A DNA stretch of 64,000 nt, taken from the NCBI GenBank assembly GCA_048268885.1, contig JBLWUP010000006.1, forward strand, positions 62,001 through 126,000, written 5' to 3'. Shown here piece after piece: positions 10,759-18,893 of the stretch. Position 1 is the first letter of the stretch, and every line of letters starts with the position of its first letter. The DNA comes from Pelagibius sp048268885. GTDB taxonomy: Bacteria > Pseudomonadota > Alphaproteobacteria > Kiloniellales > Kiloniellaceae. The notes beneath the pieces are model-generated. The model saw nothing but the letters and a program-made list of their open reading frames with translations. It did no database searches and was not told the DNA's origin. The position numbers and the translations under genes were made by a program.

Positions 10759-11697
10759 CTATGCCGACTTGATCTCCTTCAACTTGCCGCTTGCCTCGTT
10801 CAAGGCGCTGCCAGGATCGGCCGCACCCAGGCCCGCCGGCGAACCCTTTGTCGGCATGGCGAGCGGGCCGAGCGTATGAAGATAGGCGTCGGTGCCGCTC
10901 GTCCGGTCATAGACCGGGAAATCGACCGGGCGGTCGCGGAACGACTTGAGCACCTGGCCCAGCCCGCGCATGCCGGTTTCCCGCTGGCGGCGCACCAGGT
11001 CCAGGTCGATCTCGAAGGGGAACATGTCCTCCTGGCCGGCGGACTGGTGGATCACCGTGGCCGAAGGGTCGATGACGCAGGAGCGGCCGACGCCGCCGGC
11101 CCCCAGGCCGTTGACGTCGAAGACGTAGCACTGGAACTGCGCCGCGGTGGCGCGGGCAATGGACAGCTCCGCGTCCCTGTCGCTGGTGCCGGTCAGAACC
11201 GGGTGCAGCAGCACCTCCACGCCCTGGCTGGTCAGCTGGCGGGTGGTCTCCGGGAACCAGATGTCATAGCAGATCGACAGCCCGAAGCGGCCCACCTGCG
11301 GCACGTCGAAGACGCAGAAATCGCTGCCCGCCGTGACTTCCGCCTCGTAGGGCCGGAAAGGGAACATCTTGCGATACTTGGCGACGATCTCGCCCTCGGG
11401 ATTGATCACCACGGAAGTATTGTAGATCCGACCGTCTTCCGTCTTCTCGAACAGCGAGCCGGGGATCAGCCAGATGCCGTGGCGCCGGGCATCCTCGCAG
11501 AGGGTCTGGAGGACCGCGTTGGGGAAGGGCTGGGCGAAGCGGGTCAAGGGCCCGAAGGGCGCCAACTCGCTGAACAGGACCATCTGCACCCAAGGGAACC
11601 GCGCCATCAGAACGTCGATTCGGTGGCGCATGCCCTCGACGTTGTCGTGCAGGGCGGCGACATGCATCTGCACGCCGGCGATCGCAAAAGGAGTCAT
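10759..11697 (-). CDS. Nitrilase-superfamily carbon-nitrogen hydrolase
   Basis: A 312-residue amidohydrolase with the complete catalytic set: Glu44 (FSELAPFG), Lys110 (KYRKMFPF) and Cys143 (SICYDIWFPE). This family hydrolyses amides, nitriles or N-carbamoyl groups through a cysteine thioester. A tail of about 40 residues rich in Gly and Ala (TKGSPAGLGAADPGSALNEA) extends beyond the domain. No signal peptide, so cytoplasmic. It is the first gene of a four-gene minus-strand set, 91 bases before the PLP decarboxylase. In arginine-derived polyamine synthesis an N-carbamoylputrescine amidohydrolase of this superfamily acts after arginine decarboxylase, so a similar order is possible, but the ATP-grasp and C45 neighbours do not belong to that pathway. 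No strong ribosome site is visible at 11697. Confidence 0.88.
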   Translation of the reverse strand: MTPFAIAGVQMHVAALHDNVEGMRHRIDVLMARFPWVQMVLFSELAPFGPLTRFAQPFPNAVLQTLCEDARRHGIWLIPGSLFEKTEDGRIYNTSVVINPEGEIVAKYRKMFPFRPYEAEVTAGSDFCVFDVPQVGRFGLSICYDIWFPETTRQLTSQGVEVLLHPVLTGTSDRDAELSIARATAAQFQCYVFDVNGLGAGGVGRSCVIDPSATVIHQSAGQEDMFPFEIDLDLVRRQRETGMRGLGQVLKSFRDRPVDFPVYDRTSGTDAYLHTLGPLAMPTKGSPAGLGAADPGSALNEASGKLKEIKSA

Positions 11698-12017
11698 ACG
11701 TAGAGAATGCCTATCCAGCCTGTTTGGGAATCTAGGGTAACCCGACTAACCGAGGTGATGCCAGCAACTCCCTCCGGAACGCTTAAAGTAGCCTAAAGGA
11801 GGGGTGGCCGGTGGCAGAGGGCCGCCCCGGCGCGGAGTGTCCCAACGGCAAGATGCGCGCCGAATGGTTAATAATTCCTTCTCCTGGCCAGGCCGGCGAC
11901 CGCTGGATGAATTAGACACTTGGCATATAAAAATGCTCCAGAGAGAAGAAAAATTTTGACATAGCGATAAAAAATCTATCTTTTGGCGCGGAACGAAGCC
12001 AACGGGGTGTGCCAAGG
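11698..12017. other. 320-bp divergent intergenic region
   Basis: This separates the minus-strand amide cluster from the plus-strand RimK cluster. The part near 11920-11985 is markedly A/T-rich compared with its surroundings and holds the promoter listed separately. The left part (11700-11830) holds purine-rich runs but no recognisable riboswitch or gene. Confidence 0.5.
11956..11982 (+). promoter_or_regulatory. Possible sigma70-type promoter for the RimK cluster
   Basis: TTGACA at 11956-11961 and TATCTT at 11977-11982 are separated by 15 bases in an A/T-rich stretch, 36 bases before the start at 12018. The spacing is shorter than the usual 17, so strength is uncertain. Confidence 0.45.
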
Positions 12018-12323
12018 ATGTCCGACAGACCAACGGAACGGCAGGTCGCCGCCCAGCTTGCGGAACTCTATGGGCAGGGGTTCGGCGGCAAGGAGCGCGG
12101 CCGCTACCGGATATCGATGAAGCATCTTCGGGTTTTGACCAAGCGCAAGCGGGTGCCGGCCGCCATGCTGCGCAAGATCGGCGAAGAACTCTTCGAGCTG
12201 GGTTACGTGTTCATCGACATGGAGACTTTTTTCGTGATTCTGGCGCAGCGCACCTTCTCCAGCCACCGGCGGGTCAGCGACGGCGCGATCCTGACGCTGG
12301 TCGGCGGCAACCATCCGGCTTGA
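12018..12323 (+). CDS. Small basic hypothetical protein
   Basis: A 101-residue protein, rich in Arg and Lys in its first two thirds, predicted mostly helical: AAQLAELYGQGF, then a basic stretch KHLRVLTKRKRVPAAMLRKI and a hydrophobic helix ELGYVFIDMETFFVILAQ. The arrangement could be a helix-turn-helix, but no family is recognised. The ATG at 12018 follows GGGG; an in-frame GTG at 12009 would add three residues. It lies 42 bases before the zinc-protease gene and is probably in the same transcript, downstream of the promoter at 11956-11982. A regulatory or accessory role for the RimK system is only an inference from position. Confidence 0.65.
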   Translation: MSDRPTERQVAAQLAELYGQGFGGKERGRYRISMKHLRVLTKRKRVPAAMLRKIGEELFELGYVFIDMETFFVILAQRTFSSHRRVSDGAILTLVGGNHPA

Positions 12324-12365
12324 CGGCTGCCGCCCCGATCCGTTGTGGCGCCGCGAGATAATCGT

Positions 12366-12878
12366 ATGAAGAAAGTCAAACGAGCAAAGGCCGTCATCGG
12401 CTGGCGGGAATGGGTCGCTTTGCCGGACCTGGGCGTTGACAGGATCAAGGTGAAGATCGATACGGGCGCGCGCACCTCCGCGATTCACGCCTTTGACATC
12501 AAACCGTTTGAACGAAACGGCGAGAAATACGTTAGCTTTCTGTTGCATCCGGTCCAACATCACCGCAAGCCCGTGGTGGCCTGCGAGGCCCGGGTGGTCG
12601 ATGAGAGATCGGTGACATCGTCGAACGGGGAACGCGAACAGCGCTATGTTGTCGAGACCGGCGTCAAGTTGGGGGACCAGACTTGGCCCATCGAGATGAC
12701 CCTGACCAATCGTGACGAAATGGGTTTCCGCATGCTGCTCGGCCGCCGCGCAGTGCGCAGGCGCTTCGTCGTCGACCCGGGCAGTTCTTTCAAGCTCTCC
12801 GGCAAGCGGGTCGGGACGAAAGCTGCGAAGAAAAAGAAAGTCGCCAAGAAATTGAAAACGAAAGCGAGGCCGGCATGA
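12366..12878 (+). CDS. RimK-associated ATP-dependent zinc protease family protein
   Basis: A 170-residue protein of the family named putative ATP-dependent zinc protease (the RimB/LysX-neighbour family). It has the retropepsin-like motif VKIDTGARTSAIHA at residues 29-42, then GEKYVSFLLHP, VVDERSVTSSNGEREQRYVV and MLLGRRAVRRRFVVDP, all typical of the family. The C-terminal 25 residues are an unusual lysine-rich tail (KAAKKKKVAKKLKTK). The ATG at 12366 was chosen over an upstream in-frame start at 12345 because it aligns with the family N-terminus. Its stop overlaps the rimK start as ATGA, so the two are translationally coupled. Members are thought to trim or process glutamate tails made by RimK, but this is not firmly established for most species. 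Confidence 0.85.
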   Translation: MKKVKRAKAVIGWREWVALPDLGVDRIKVKIDTGARTSAIHAFDIKPFERNGEKYVSFLLHPVQHHRKPVVACEARVVDERSVTSSNGEREQRYVVETGVKLGDQTWPIEMTLTNRDEMGFRMLLGRRAVRRRFVVDPGSSFKLSGKRVGTKAAKKKKVAKKLKTKARPA

Positions 12879-13780
12879 AAATCGCTCTGATGGCACGCAA
12901 TCCGAACCTCTACTCGCATCAGCGATTGATTGAGGCTGCGGAGGACCGTGGGCACGAGATCGAGGTCATCGACACCATGCGTGTCTATGTTCACATCGCC
13001 TCCCACCGCCCGGAGATGTATTACCGCGGCGAAAAGGTCGAGGGCTTCGATGCCGTCATCCCGCGTATCGGCGCCTCGGTCACCTTCTTCGGTACCGCCG
13101 TGCTGCGCCAGTTCGAGATGATGGGCGTCTATCCGCTGAACGAATCGGTGGCCATCAGCCGCTCGCGCGACAAGCTGCGCAGCCACCAGCTTCTGGCCCG
13201 CAGGGGCATCGGCCTGCCGGTGACCGTCTTCGCCCATTCGACGAGCCGGGCCGACGATATCGTCGAGATGCTGGGCGGCGCCCCGGTCATCATCAAGCTG
13301 CTGGAAGGAACCCAGGGCATCGGCGTGGTGCTGGGCGAGACCAGCGGCGCGGCGAAAAGCATGATCCAGGCCTTCGGCGGCCTGAAGGCCAACATCCTGG
13401 TGCAGGAATTCATCAAGGAGGCCGGCAGTTCCGACATCCGCTGCCTGGTGGTCGGCGAGAAAGTCGTCGCCTCGATGATGCGCAAGGGCGCGGAGGGAGA
13501 CTTCCGTTCCAACCTGCATCGCGGCGGCTCGGCCCTGACCGTGAAAATCACGCCGGAAGAGCGCTCGACCGCGGTTCGCGCCGCAAAGGTCATGGGCCTC
13601 AACGTCTGCGGCGTGGACATGCTGCGGTCCAACCACGGCCCAGTGGTCATGGAGGTGAACTCCTCGCCCGGCCTGGAAGGTCTCGAGAAGGCCACCGGCA
13701 AGGACGTGGCCGGCGCGATCATCCAGTTCCTGGAAAAGAACGCCAAACCCAACAAGACACGCACCCGCGGGCGCGGCTAG
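12875..13780 (+). CDS. rimK: RimK-family ATP-grasp glutamate ligase
   Basis: A 301-residue ATP-grasp ligase, the same length as E. coli RimK, which adds glutamate residues to the C-terminus of ribosomal protein S6 and can make poly-alpha-glutamate. Recognisable segments are NESVAISRSRDKLRSHQLL, VIIKLLEGTQGIGVVLGE (ATP-binding), DIRCLVVGEKVVASMMRKGA, DFRSNLHRGG and VMEVNSSPGLEGLE, which holds the Mg ligands. It overlaps the zinc-protease gene by four bases. An aspartoacylase-family gene often found next to rimK is also present, but here it lies 3.2 kb downstream after three ion-channel genes. A C-terminal basic tail (KPNKTRTRGRG) follows the domain. Confidence 0.92.
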   Translation: MKIALMARNPNLYSHQRLIEAAEDRGHEIEVIDTMRVYVHIASHRPEMYYRGEKVEGFDAVIPRIGASVTFFGTAVLRQFEMMGVYPLNESVAISRSRDKLRSHQLLARRGIGLPVTVFAHSTSRADDIVEMLGGAPVIIKLLEGTQGIGVVLGETSGAAKSMIQAFGGLKANILVQEFIKEAGSSDIRCLVVGEKVVASMMRKGAEGDFRSNLHRGGSALTVKITPEERSTAVRAAKVMGLNVCGVDMLRSNHGPVVMEVNSSPGLEGLEKATGKDVAGAIIQFLEKNAKPNKTRTRGRG

Positions 13781-13899
13781 GCGCCACCGCGGAACAGCAA
13801 TGGGAGGGGCGGCGGCGGTCGTCTGCGTCAGGTTCAGGTTCTTTGAGTTCCCGCCCGAGGGGCCGGGATTTCCCGTAACCGTGTTGCCGGAGACAGATC

Positions 13900-14739
13900 A
13901 TGGATGAAGTGTCGCAGTGGGTCCAATCGGTCAGCAGCGCGGCGTCGCGGCTCCTGGAACAGTTCGTCGAGTTCTTGCCCACCCTCTTCGGGGCCGCCGT
14001 GGTCCTCCTTGTCGGCTGGCTGGTCGCCCGCATGCTGCGCTCCGCGGTGCGGCGCCTGCTGCGCTGGTCCAACCAGTTCTTCGACCGGCGCATGGGGCTG
14101 GAAAGAGCAAGGGCGCTGCGCTTCTCGCCGGCGATTGTGCAGCTTCTCGGCAACATCACCTTCTGGCTGATCATCCTCTTCACCGTCACCCTGGCGACCC
14201 GGATCCTCGGTCTGGTGGCTTTTTCCGCCTGGCTCGACCGCGTCGTGGCCTATCTGCCGACGCTGTTGGCGGGCGGTTTGATCATCCTGGCGGGCTGGGT
14301 CATCTCCACCCTGGCGCGGGATCTGACGGCGGCGACCATCACCTCCGCCCGTCTGGCCCACGCGGAGGTCTTCGCGCGCGGCGTTCAGGGCGCGATCCTG
14401 GTCATGGCCCTGGTGCTGGGCATCAACCAGATCGGCATCGACGTCACCCTCCTGATTGCCTTGATCGCCATTCTGGCGGCGGCCATCGCCGGCGCCATGG
14501 CGCTGGCCTTCGCCCTGGGCGCGCGCAACCTGGTCAGCAACCTCATCGGGTCGCACTACATGCAGCAGCACTACGAGCCGGGGCAGATGGCGCGGATCGG
14601 CGATGTCGAGGGCGAGATCATCGAGCTGACGCCGGTCGGTATCGTCCTGGCGACGGGCCGGGGCAGGGTGACGATCCCGGCCAAGGTCTTCAACGAGTCG
14701 CCGACGACCCTCCTGGCGGAGGCGAAGGCCGATGACTAA
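13900..14739 (+). CDS. MscS-like small-conductance channel protein
   Basis: A 279-residue membrane protein with three to four helices (about 22-48, 84-108, 118-140, 162-205). The last helix region ILAAAIAGAMALAFALGARNLVSNLIGSHYMQ resembles the glycine/alanine-rich pore helix of MscS, followed by a short beta domain (GQMARIGDVEGEIIELTPVGIVL). It is shorter than E. coli MscS at its C-terminus, and it contains the conserved TM-helix repeat found in DUF-type relatives. GGAGA lies eight bases before the ATG. Its end overlaps the MgtE-N/CBS gene by eight bases, suggesting coupled translation with the Mg2+ transport genes. Confidence 0.82.
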   Translation: MDEVSQWVQSVSSAASRLLEQFVEFLPTLFGAAVVLLVGWLVARMLRSAVRRLLRWSNQFFDRRMGLERARALRFSPAIVQLLGNITFWLIILFTVTLATRILGLVAFSAWLDRVVAYLPTLLAGGLIILAGWVISTLARDLTAATITSARLAHAEVFARGVQGAILVMALVLGINQIGIDVTLLIALIAILAAAIAGAMALAFALGARNLVSNLIGSHYMQQHYEPGQMARIGDVEGEIIELTPVGIVLATGRGRVTIPAKVFNESPTTLLAEAKADD

Positions 14740-15595
14740 AGCAGCGGAGATCAGCAGGGCTTTCCTCCGGAACCAGCCGGCCAGTGCCGCCCGCGCCCTG
14801 GACCATGTATCGCCGGCCGACGTCGCCGCCTTCATCGCGCCCCTGAACGAGGCGGAGGTTGCCGAGGTCCTGGCGAAGATGCAGCCGCCGCGCGCCGCGG
14901 CCATTCTGGAGCAGGTCGAACCCGCCAAGGCGGCGGCCCTGCTGCACCAGGCTCCCGCCTATGCGCGGGCCATTCTGATGCGCGCCTTGCCGCAGCCGAA
15001 GCAGCAGGCCGTCCTGCGCGCCGCGCCGCGCCGGCAAGCGGCGGCCCTGTCGCGCTATCTGACTTACGACCCCGGCTCGGTCGGGGCCTGGATGGACGCG
15101 CCCGGCGCCACCTTCAGGCCGGACGTCACGGTCCGCGACTGCCTGGGCCAGTTGCGCGGCCTCGGCAATCGCCTGGGATCGAGCGTATTCGTGGTCGCCG
15201 AGGAGCGCCTTCTTCTGGGCAGCGTCGAGCTCGACACCCTGCTTGCCGCGGAAGACGCGGAGACCCTCGGGGGCATCATGCAGCGCGATCCCGCGACCAT
15301 TGCCCCCCAGGCCAGCCTGGCTTCGGTGGTGTCGCTGGAGGCCTGGGACAGCAAGCTGGCCCTCCCGGTCGTCCAGCGGGGGCGCCTGGTCGGCAGCCTC
15401 AGGTTCGACAGCCTGCGCGAGGCTCTGGACATTCACCACGGCGCGGCGGGCGGCGTGGGACTCAACCTCGTCACCCTGCACATGGCGCAGGCCTTCCTGG
15501 TCAGTCTCTCCGGCCTGATCCAGGTCGCGACGCGGGAACCGAGCCTGTCGCGCCTGTCGAAAGCCGCCGAGAGCCGCGAGGGGAGGGCATCATGA
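14732..15595 (+). CDS. Stand-alone MgtE N-domain/CBS protein (no membrane part)
   Basis: A 287-residue soluble protein resembling the cytosolic half of MgtE: a superhelical N domain (about 1-110, with repeats such as LNEAEVAEVLAKMQPPRAAAIL), a linker DPGSVGAWMDAPGATFRPDVTV and a CBS pair (about 115-240). It lacks the five-helix channel domain. It overlaps mscS at its start and mgtE at its stop (ATGA), so the three are made together. The most economical idea is a regulatory subunit that forms a heterodimer with the full MgtE encoded next and senses Mg2+ or nucleotide. The last 45 residues carry a weakly hydrophobic helix of unknown role. Confidence 0.75.
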   Translation: MTKAAEISRAFLRNQPASAARALDHVSPADVAAFIAPLNEAEVAEVLAKMQPPRAAAILEQVEPAKAAALLHQAPAYARAILMRALPQPKQQAVLRAAPRRQAAALSRYLTYDPGSVGAWMDAPGATFRPDVTVRDCLGQLRGLGNRLGSSVFVVAEERLLLGSVELDTLLAAEDAETLGGIMQRDPATIAPQASLASVVSLEAWDSKLALPVVQRGRLVGSLRFDSLREALDIHHGAAGGVGLNLVTLHMAQAFLVSLSGLIQVATREPSLSRLSKAAESREGRAS

Positions 15596-16899
15596 CCGGC
15601 CAAGCCGAAGTCGCCATCGCCGAACTGAACAGGGCCTATCTTCGCGATTTCCCGCTCGGCGCCGCCAAGCAGCTGGAAGCCATGTCGCCCACCGAAGCGG
15701 CCCAGGCGCTGGCGGAGCAGCCGGTCGATGCGATCGGCCCGCTTTTCGAGGCCATGGCGCCGGACGTGGCGGCTGGCGTCTTGGACCAGCTGGCGGAGGC
15801 GCAGTCGTCGGCGGCCCTGGCGGCGATCAGTCCGAACACGGCGCTCACCATCCTGGGCCAGTTCGACGAGGCCGAACGGCAGCGCCACCTGGCCACCCTG
15901 GAGCCGGGACTGCAGCGCGAGCTGCAGGAACTGATGGTCTACCCGGACGACAGCGCCGGGCGCCTGATGGAGACGCGGATCAGCACCTTCCGCCCCGAAA
16001 TGACCGTGGCGCAGGCGCTGGAACGGCTGCGCCGTTCAAAGCTGCGGGGCCTGCAGTCGGTCTTTCTGGTCGACGACGCCCAGCGGCTGGCCGCCAGGGT
16101 CGCCGTCCACGAGCTCGCGATCGCCGAGCCCGGCCAGTACCTGCGGGACATCGCCGAACCGGTCAACCTCGTCGTCCAGGCCATCGCGCCCAGCGACGAA
16201 GTGGTCGAGATGCTCGAGCGCTCGCGCCTGCCCGCGATTCCCGTCACCGACTTCGAAGGACGCCTGCTGGGGGTGGTGCGTTACACCAGCCTGATCCGGG
16301 CTATGCAGGAGGTCGCCAGCGACGACCTGCAAACCATGGTCGGCGCCAGCAAGGACGAGCGGGCCCTGTCCAAGGCGATGTTCGCGGTGCGCAAACGCCA
16401 GCCCTGGCTGCAGGTCAATCTCCTGACCGCCTTTCTGGCCGCCGCCGTTGTCGGCCTGTTCGAGAACACCATCGCCCAGGTCACCGCGCTGGCGGTCCTG
16501 CTGCCTGTCGTTGCCGGGCAGTCGGGCAATGCCGGCGCCCAGGCCCTGGCGGTCACCATGCGCGGCCTGGCGCTGAGGGAGATCACCCTGCGGGACTGGG
16601 CGCGGGTGACGGCCAAGGAAGTGCAGGTCGGCTTCGTGAACGGGGTCTCCATCGCCGTCACCTGCGGGCTCGGCGTCTATTTCTGGAGCGGTTCGCTGGG
16701 CCTGGTCGCGGTCATCGCCATGTCCATGGTGCTGGCCATGGTGGCGGCGGGCTTCGCCGGCGCGGTCGTGCCGATCATTCTCAAGCGCCTGGGGCAGGAT
16801 CCGGCGCAGTCTTCCTCCATCGTCTTGACCACGGTGACCGATGTGGCCGGCTTCTTCTCGTTCCTCGGAATCGCAACCTTGTTGATGTCGATGCTGTAA
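15592..16899 (+). CDS. mgtE: MgtE-family Mg2+ channel
   Basis: A 435-residue Mg2+ transporter with MgtE N domain (about 1-120), CBS pair (about 121-245), plug helix and five membrane helices (about 275-435). The motif LMVYPDDSAGRLMETR marks the N-domain/CBS junction, PVVAGQSGNAGAQ the second helix pore region, and LTTVTDVAGFF contains Asp417, equivalent to the Mg2+-selectivity aspartate of the Thermus enzyme. It overlaps the stand-alone MgtE-N/CBS gene by four bases. Mg2+ entry is gated by binding to the cytosolic domains in characterised homologues. Confidence 0.92.
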   Translation: MTGQAEVAIAELNRAYLRDFPLGAAKQLEAMSPTEAAQALAEQPVDAIGPLFEAMAPDVAAGVLDQLAEAQSSAALAAISPNTALTILGQFDEAERQRHLATLEPGLQRELQELMVYPDDSAGRLMETRISTFRPEMTVAQALERLRRSKLRGLQSVFLVDDAQRLAARVAVHELAIAEPGQYLRDIAEPVNLVVQAIAPSDEVVEMLERSRLPAIPVTDFEGRLLGVVRYTSLIRAMQEVASDDLQTMVGASKDERALSKAMFAVRKRQPWLQVNLLTAFLAAAVVGLFENTIAQVTALAVLLPVVAGQSGNAGAQALAVTMRGLALREITLRDWARVTAKEVQVGFVNGVSIAVTCGLGVYFWSGSLGLVAVIAMSMVLAMVAAGFAGAVVPIILKRLGQDPAQSSSIVLTTVTDVAGFFSFLGIATLLMSML

Positions 16900-16971
16900 A
16901 AGGCGAGACTCGGCAGCTGGACGGTTGCGGAGGCATGGTGCGCTTCGCTGGCCAAGAGTAGTGAAAACAGC

Positions 16972-18093
16972 ATGACCAAGCCCCAGTCTCTGGATAGGCC
17001 CCTGGATAGGTCCTCGGATCAGGCCCTGCGGAAGGACCGCCAGCCACCGGTCACCATCGGTGGTGTCGAGGTGAAGGCGGGCGAAAGGCGCACTATCGAC
17101 CTGCCGGTCACCGATCTCTCCACCCATACACCCATCACCATGCCCATTCACGTGGTGCGGGGGCGGCGCCCGGGGCCCAGTCTTTTCGTCTGCGCGGCCC
17201 TGCACGGCGACGAGATCAACGGCGTCGAGGTCATCCGCCGGCTGCTGCGGCTGACCGCGCTGAAGCGCCTGCACGGCACCTTGATCGCCGTGCCCATCGT
17301 CAATGTCCTCGGTTTTCTCTCCCAGTCCCGCTACCTGCCGGACCGACGCGACCTCAACCGCAGCTTTCCGGGCTCGGCGCAGGGCTCTCTGGCCGGACGG
17401 CTCGCGCGCCTCTTCCTGGACGAGATCGTGGCCAATTCGACCCACGGCATCGACCTGCACACGGCGGCGATCCATCGCGACAACTTCCCGCAGATCCGCG
17501 CCAACCTCGATGATCCGGAATGCGAGCGCCTGGCCCAGGCCTTCGGCGTGCCCCTGGTCATCAATACCGGATTTCGCGAGGGCAGCCTGCGCGAGGCCGC
17601 GGCGTCACACTCGGTGCCGGTCATGGTCTACGAAGCGGGCGAGGCGCTGCGCTTCGATGAATCTTCTATCCGCGCCGGCGTGAAGGGCGTGGTGCGGGTC
17701 ATGCGTGCGCTGGAGATGGTGCCGCCCTCATCACGCGGCGCCCGGCAGCGGGTCAAGTCGCTGGTCATCCGCTCCAGCAAGTGGGTGCGCGCGCCGCACA
17801 GCGGCCTGCTGCGCTCCGCCACCGCGCTCGGCAGTTCGGTGAGGGAGGGCCAGGTTCTCGGCGTGGTCGCCGATCCCTTCGGCGAGAACGAGGTCGAGGT
17901 GCGGGCCAGCATCGGCGGCGTCGTCATCGGGCGCAGCAACATCCCGCTGGTGCACGAAGGCGATGCGCTGTTCCATATCGCGCGCCACGAGGGCACCCAG
18001 GTGATCGCCCGCTCGCTCGACGACTTCGAGCCGGAGGCGGCCTATGAGAAAGGTCTGACCTCGGAACTGGCCGGCGAGGCGCCGATCGTCTAG
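16972..18093 (+). CDS. Succinylglutamate desuccinylase/aspartoacylase-family hydrolase
   Basis: A 373-residue zinc carboxypeptidase-fold deacylase. Ligands are visible as His78 and Glu81 in ALHGDEINGVE and His163 in GIDLHTAAI; Asn129-Arg130 (DLNRSF) binds the substrate carboxylate, and VYEAGEALRFD carries the probable catalytic Glu. The C-terminal 110 residues form the beta domain. Members with this architecture are commonly encoded next to rimK and the RimK-type zinc protease, which are present 3.2 kb upstream on the same strand. The intervening mscS/mgtE genes are therefore either an insertion or an expanded operon. It probably removes an N-acyl group or glutamate from a RimK product; substrate not known. 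Confidence 0.85.
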   Translation: MTKPQSLDRPLDRSSDQALRKDRQPPVTIGGVEVKAGERRTIDLPVTDLSTHTPITMPIHVVRGRRPGPSLFVCAALHGDEINGVEVIRRLLRLTALKRLHGTLIAVPIVNVLGFLSQSRYLPDRRDLNRSFPGSAQGSLAGRLARLFLDEIVANSTHGIDLHTAAIHRDNFPQIRANLDDPECERLAQAFGVPLVINTGFREGSLREAAASHSVPVMVYEAGEALRFDESSIRAGVKGVVRVMRALEMVPPSSRGARQRVKSLVIRSSKWVRAPHSGLLRSATALGSSVREGQVLGVVADPFGENEVEVRASIGGVVIGRSNIPLVHEGDALFHIARHEGTQVIARSLDDFEPEAAYEKGLTSELAGEAPIV

Positions 18094-18101
18094 CGCAGGC
18101 T

Positions 18102-18118
18102 GGCCGCCGCCGGCGGCC
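18102..18118. terminator. GC-rich hairpin between convergent genes
   Basis: GGCCGCC and GGCGGCC pair around GCC, midway between the convergent stops at 18093 and 18138. No U tract follows on either strand, so termination efficiency is doubtful. Confidence 0.35.
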
Positions 18119-18137
18119 GGCTCGTGGGCGCCTGGCT

Positions 18138-18893
18138 CTATTTGGGCGGCCTGACGCTCAGGTAGCGCAGCTCCGGGTTTTCCTCGCAGATCCCGGCCAG
18201 GCGCTTGATCATGTCTTCGCTGAGCTCCAGCCCCGCCGCCACGATCAGGCGCCCGTTGTCGCTGTAGAGGTCGTTGGCCAGGCTCATGCCCGGCTTGATA
18301 CGACTGTAATGCGTGTTCCCGTCAGGGCCGGACTTGGCGGCCGCGCCGGCGCGCCGGGCCATGTCGGCTGCCGACTTGTAGGCGGACTGGCGGGGAAAGA
18401 CCGCGTCCTTCAGAATCCAGGCATTGCTCGTGCGCCGGGGCTCCGCAGTGCACTCGGCCGGGACGACACTCACCCGGGCGTAGTCCTGCGGCGATTTCAG
18501 ATGCACCGCCGCCTTGGTGGCGCTGTCCAGGCGGGCATGAAGCTGGACCTTCGACACCGGTTTGGTCAGCAGGGCCGAAACGTCGAGCTCGCCGGCGATC
18601 CGGACGATGTTCTCGTCCGCGTGCCCGGTAAGCAGGAGAACCGGCAGGTCGCGCGGCCGGGGAGTCTCGCCGGAGCGGATCTGCCGCAGGATTTCCAGCC
18701 CCGTGTGGCCGGCCATCCGGTGGTCCAGGATGACGGCGTCCGGGCGCAGAACCATTTGCTGGACCGCCTGGCTGCCGTCGATGGCTTCCTGCGTCCTGTA
18801 ACCGAGTTCGCGCAGCATGGACACCAGCAGTGAGCGGATGAAGCTTTGGTCATCCGCAACCAGGATGAGTTTACGCGCTTCGTAGTTGCTCAT
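18138..18893 (-). CDS. Response regulator with unclassified C-terminal half
   Basis: A 251-residue protein with a receiver domain at residues 8-125: acidic pair in LILVADDQSF, phospho-acceptor Asp57 in AVILDHRMAG, LLLTGH and the conserved Lys in ALLTKPVS. The second half has no DNA-binding or enzymatic domain that I recognise. It ends with a segment IKPGMSLANDLYSDNGRLIV, which resembles a short motif seen next to HD-GYP domains, but no HD-GYP is present. An in-frame TTG at 18899 is an alternative start. It overlaps the end of the hybrid kinase gene by 23 bases, which ties its production to the kinase and makes it the likely target. Confidence 0.85.
   Translation of the reverse strand: MSNYEARKLILVADDQSFIRSLLVSMLRELGYRTQEAIDGSQAVQQMVLRPDAVILDHRMAGHTGLEILRQIRSGETPRPRDLPVLLLTGHADENIVRIAGELDVSALLTKPVSKVQLHARLDSATKAAVHLKSPQDYARVSVVPAECTAEPRRTSNAWILKDAVFPRQSAYKSAADMARRAGAAAKSGPDGNTHYSRIKPGMSLANDLYSDNGRLIVAAGLELSEDMIKRLAGICEENPELRYLSVRPPK

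Noticed and set aside
11698..11830. Guanidine-type (ykkC) riboswitch before the nitrilase/decarboxylase cluster
   Set aside because: Considered because of a possible amine or guanidine link, but the conserved ykkC sequence blocks are not visible on the minus strand.
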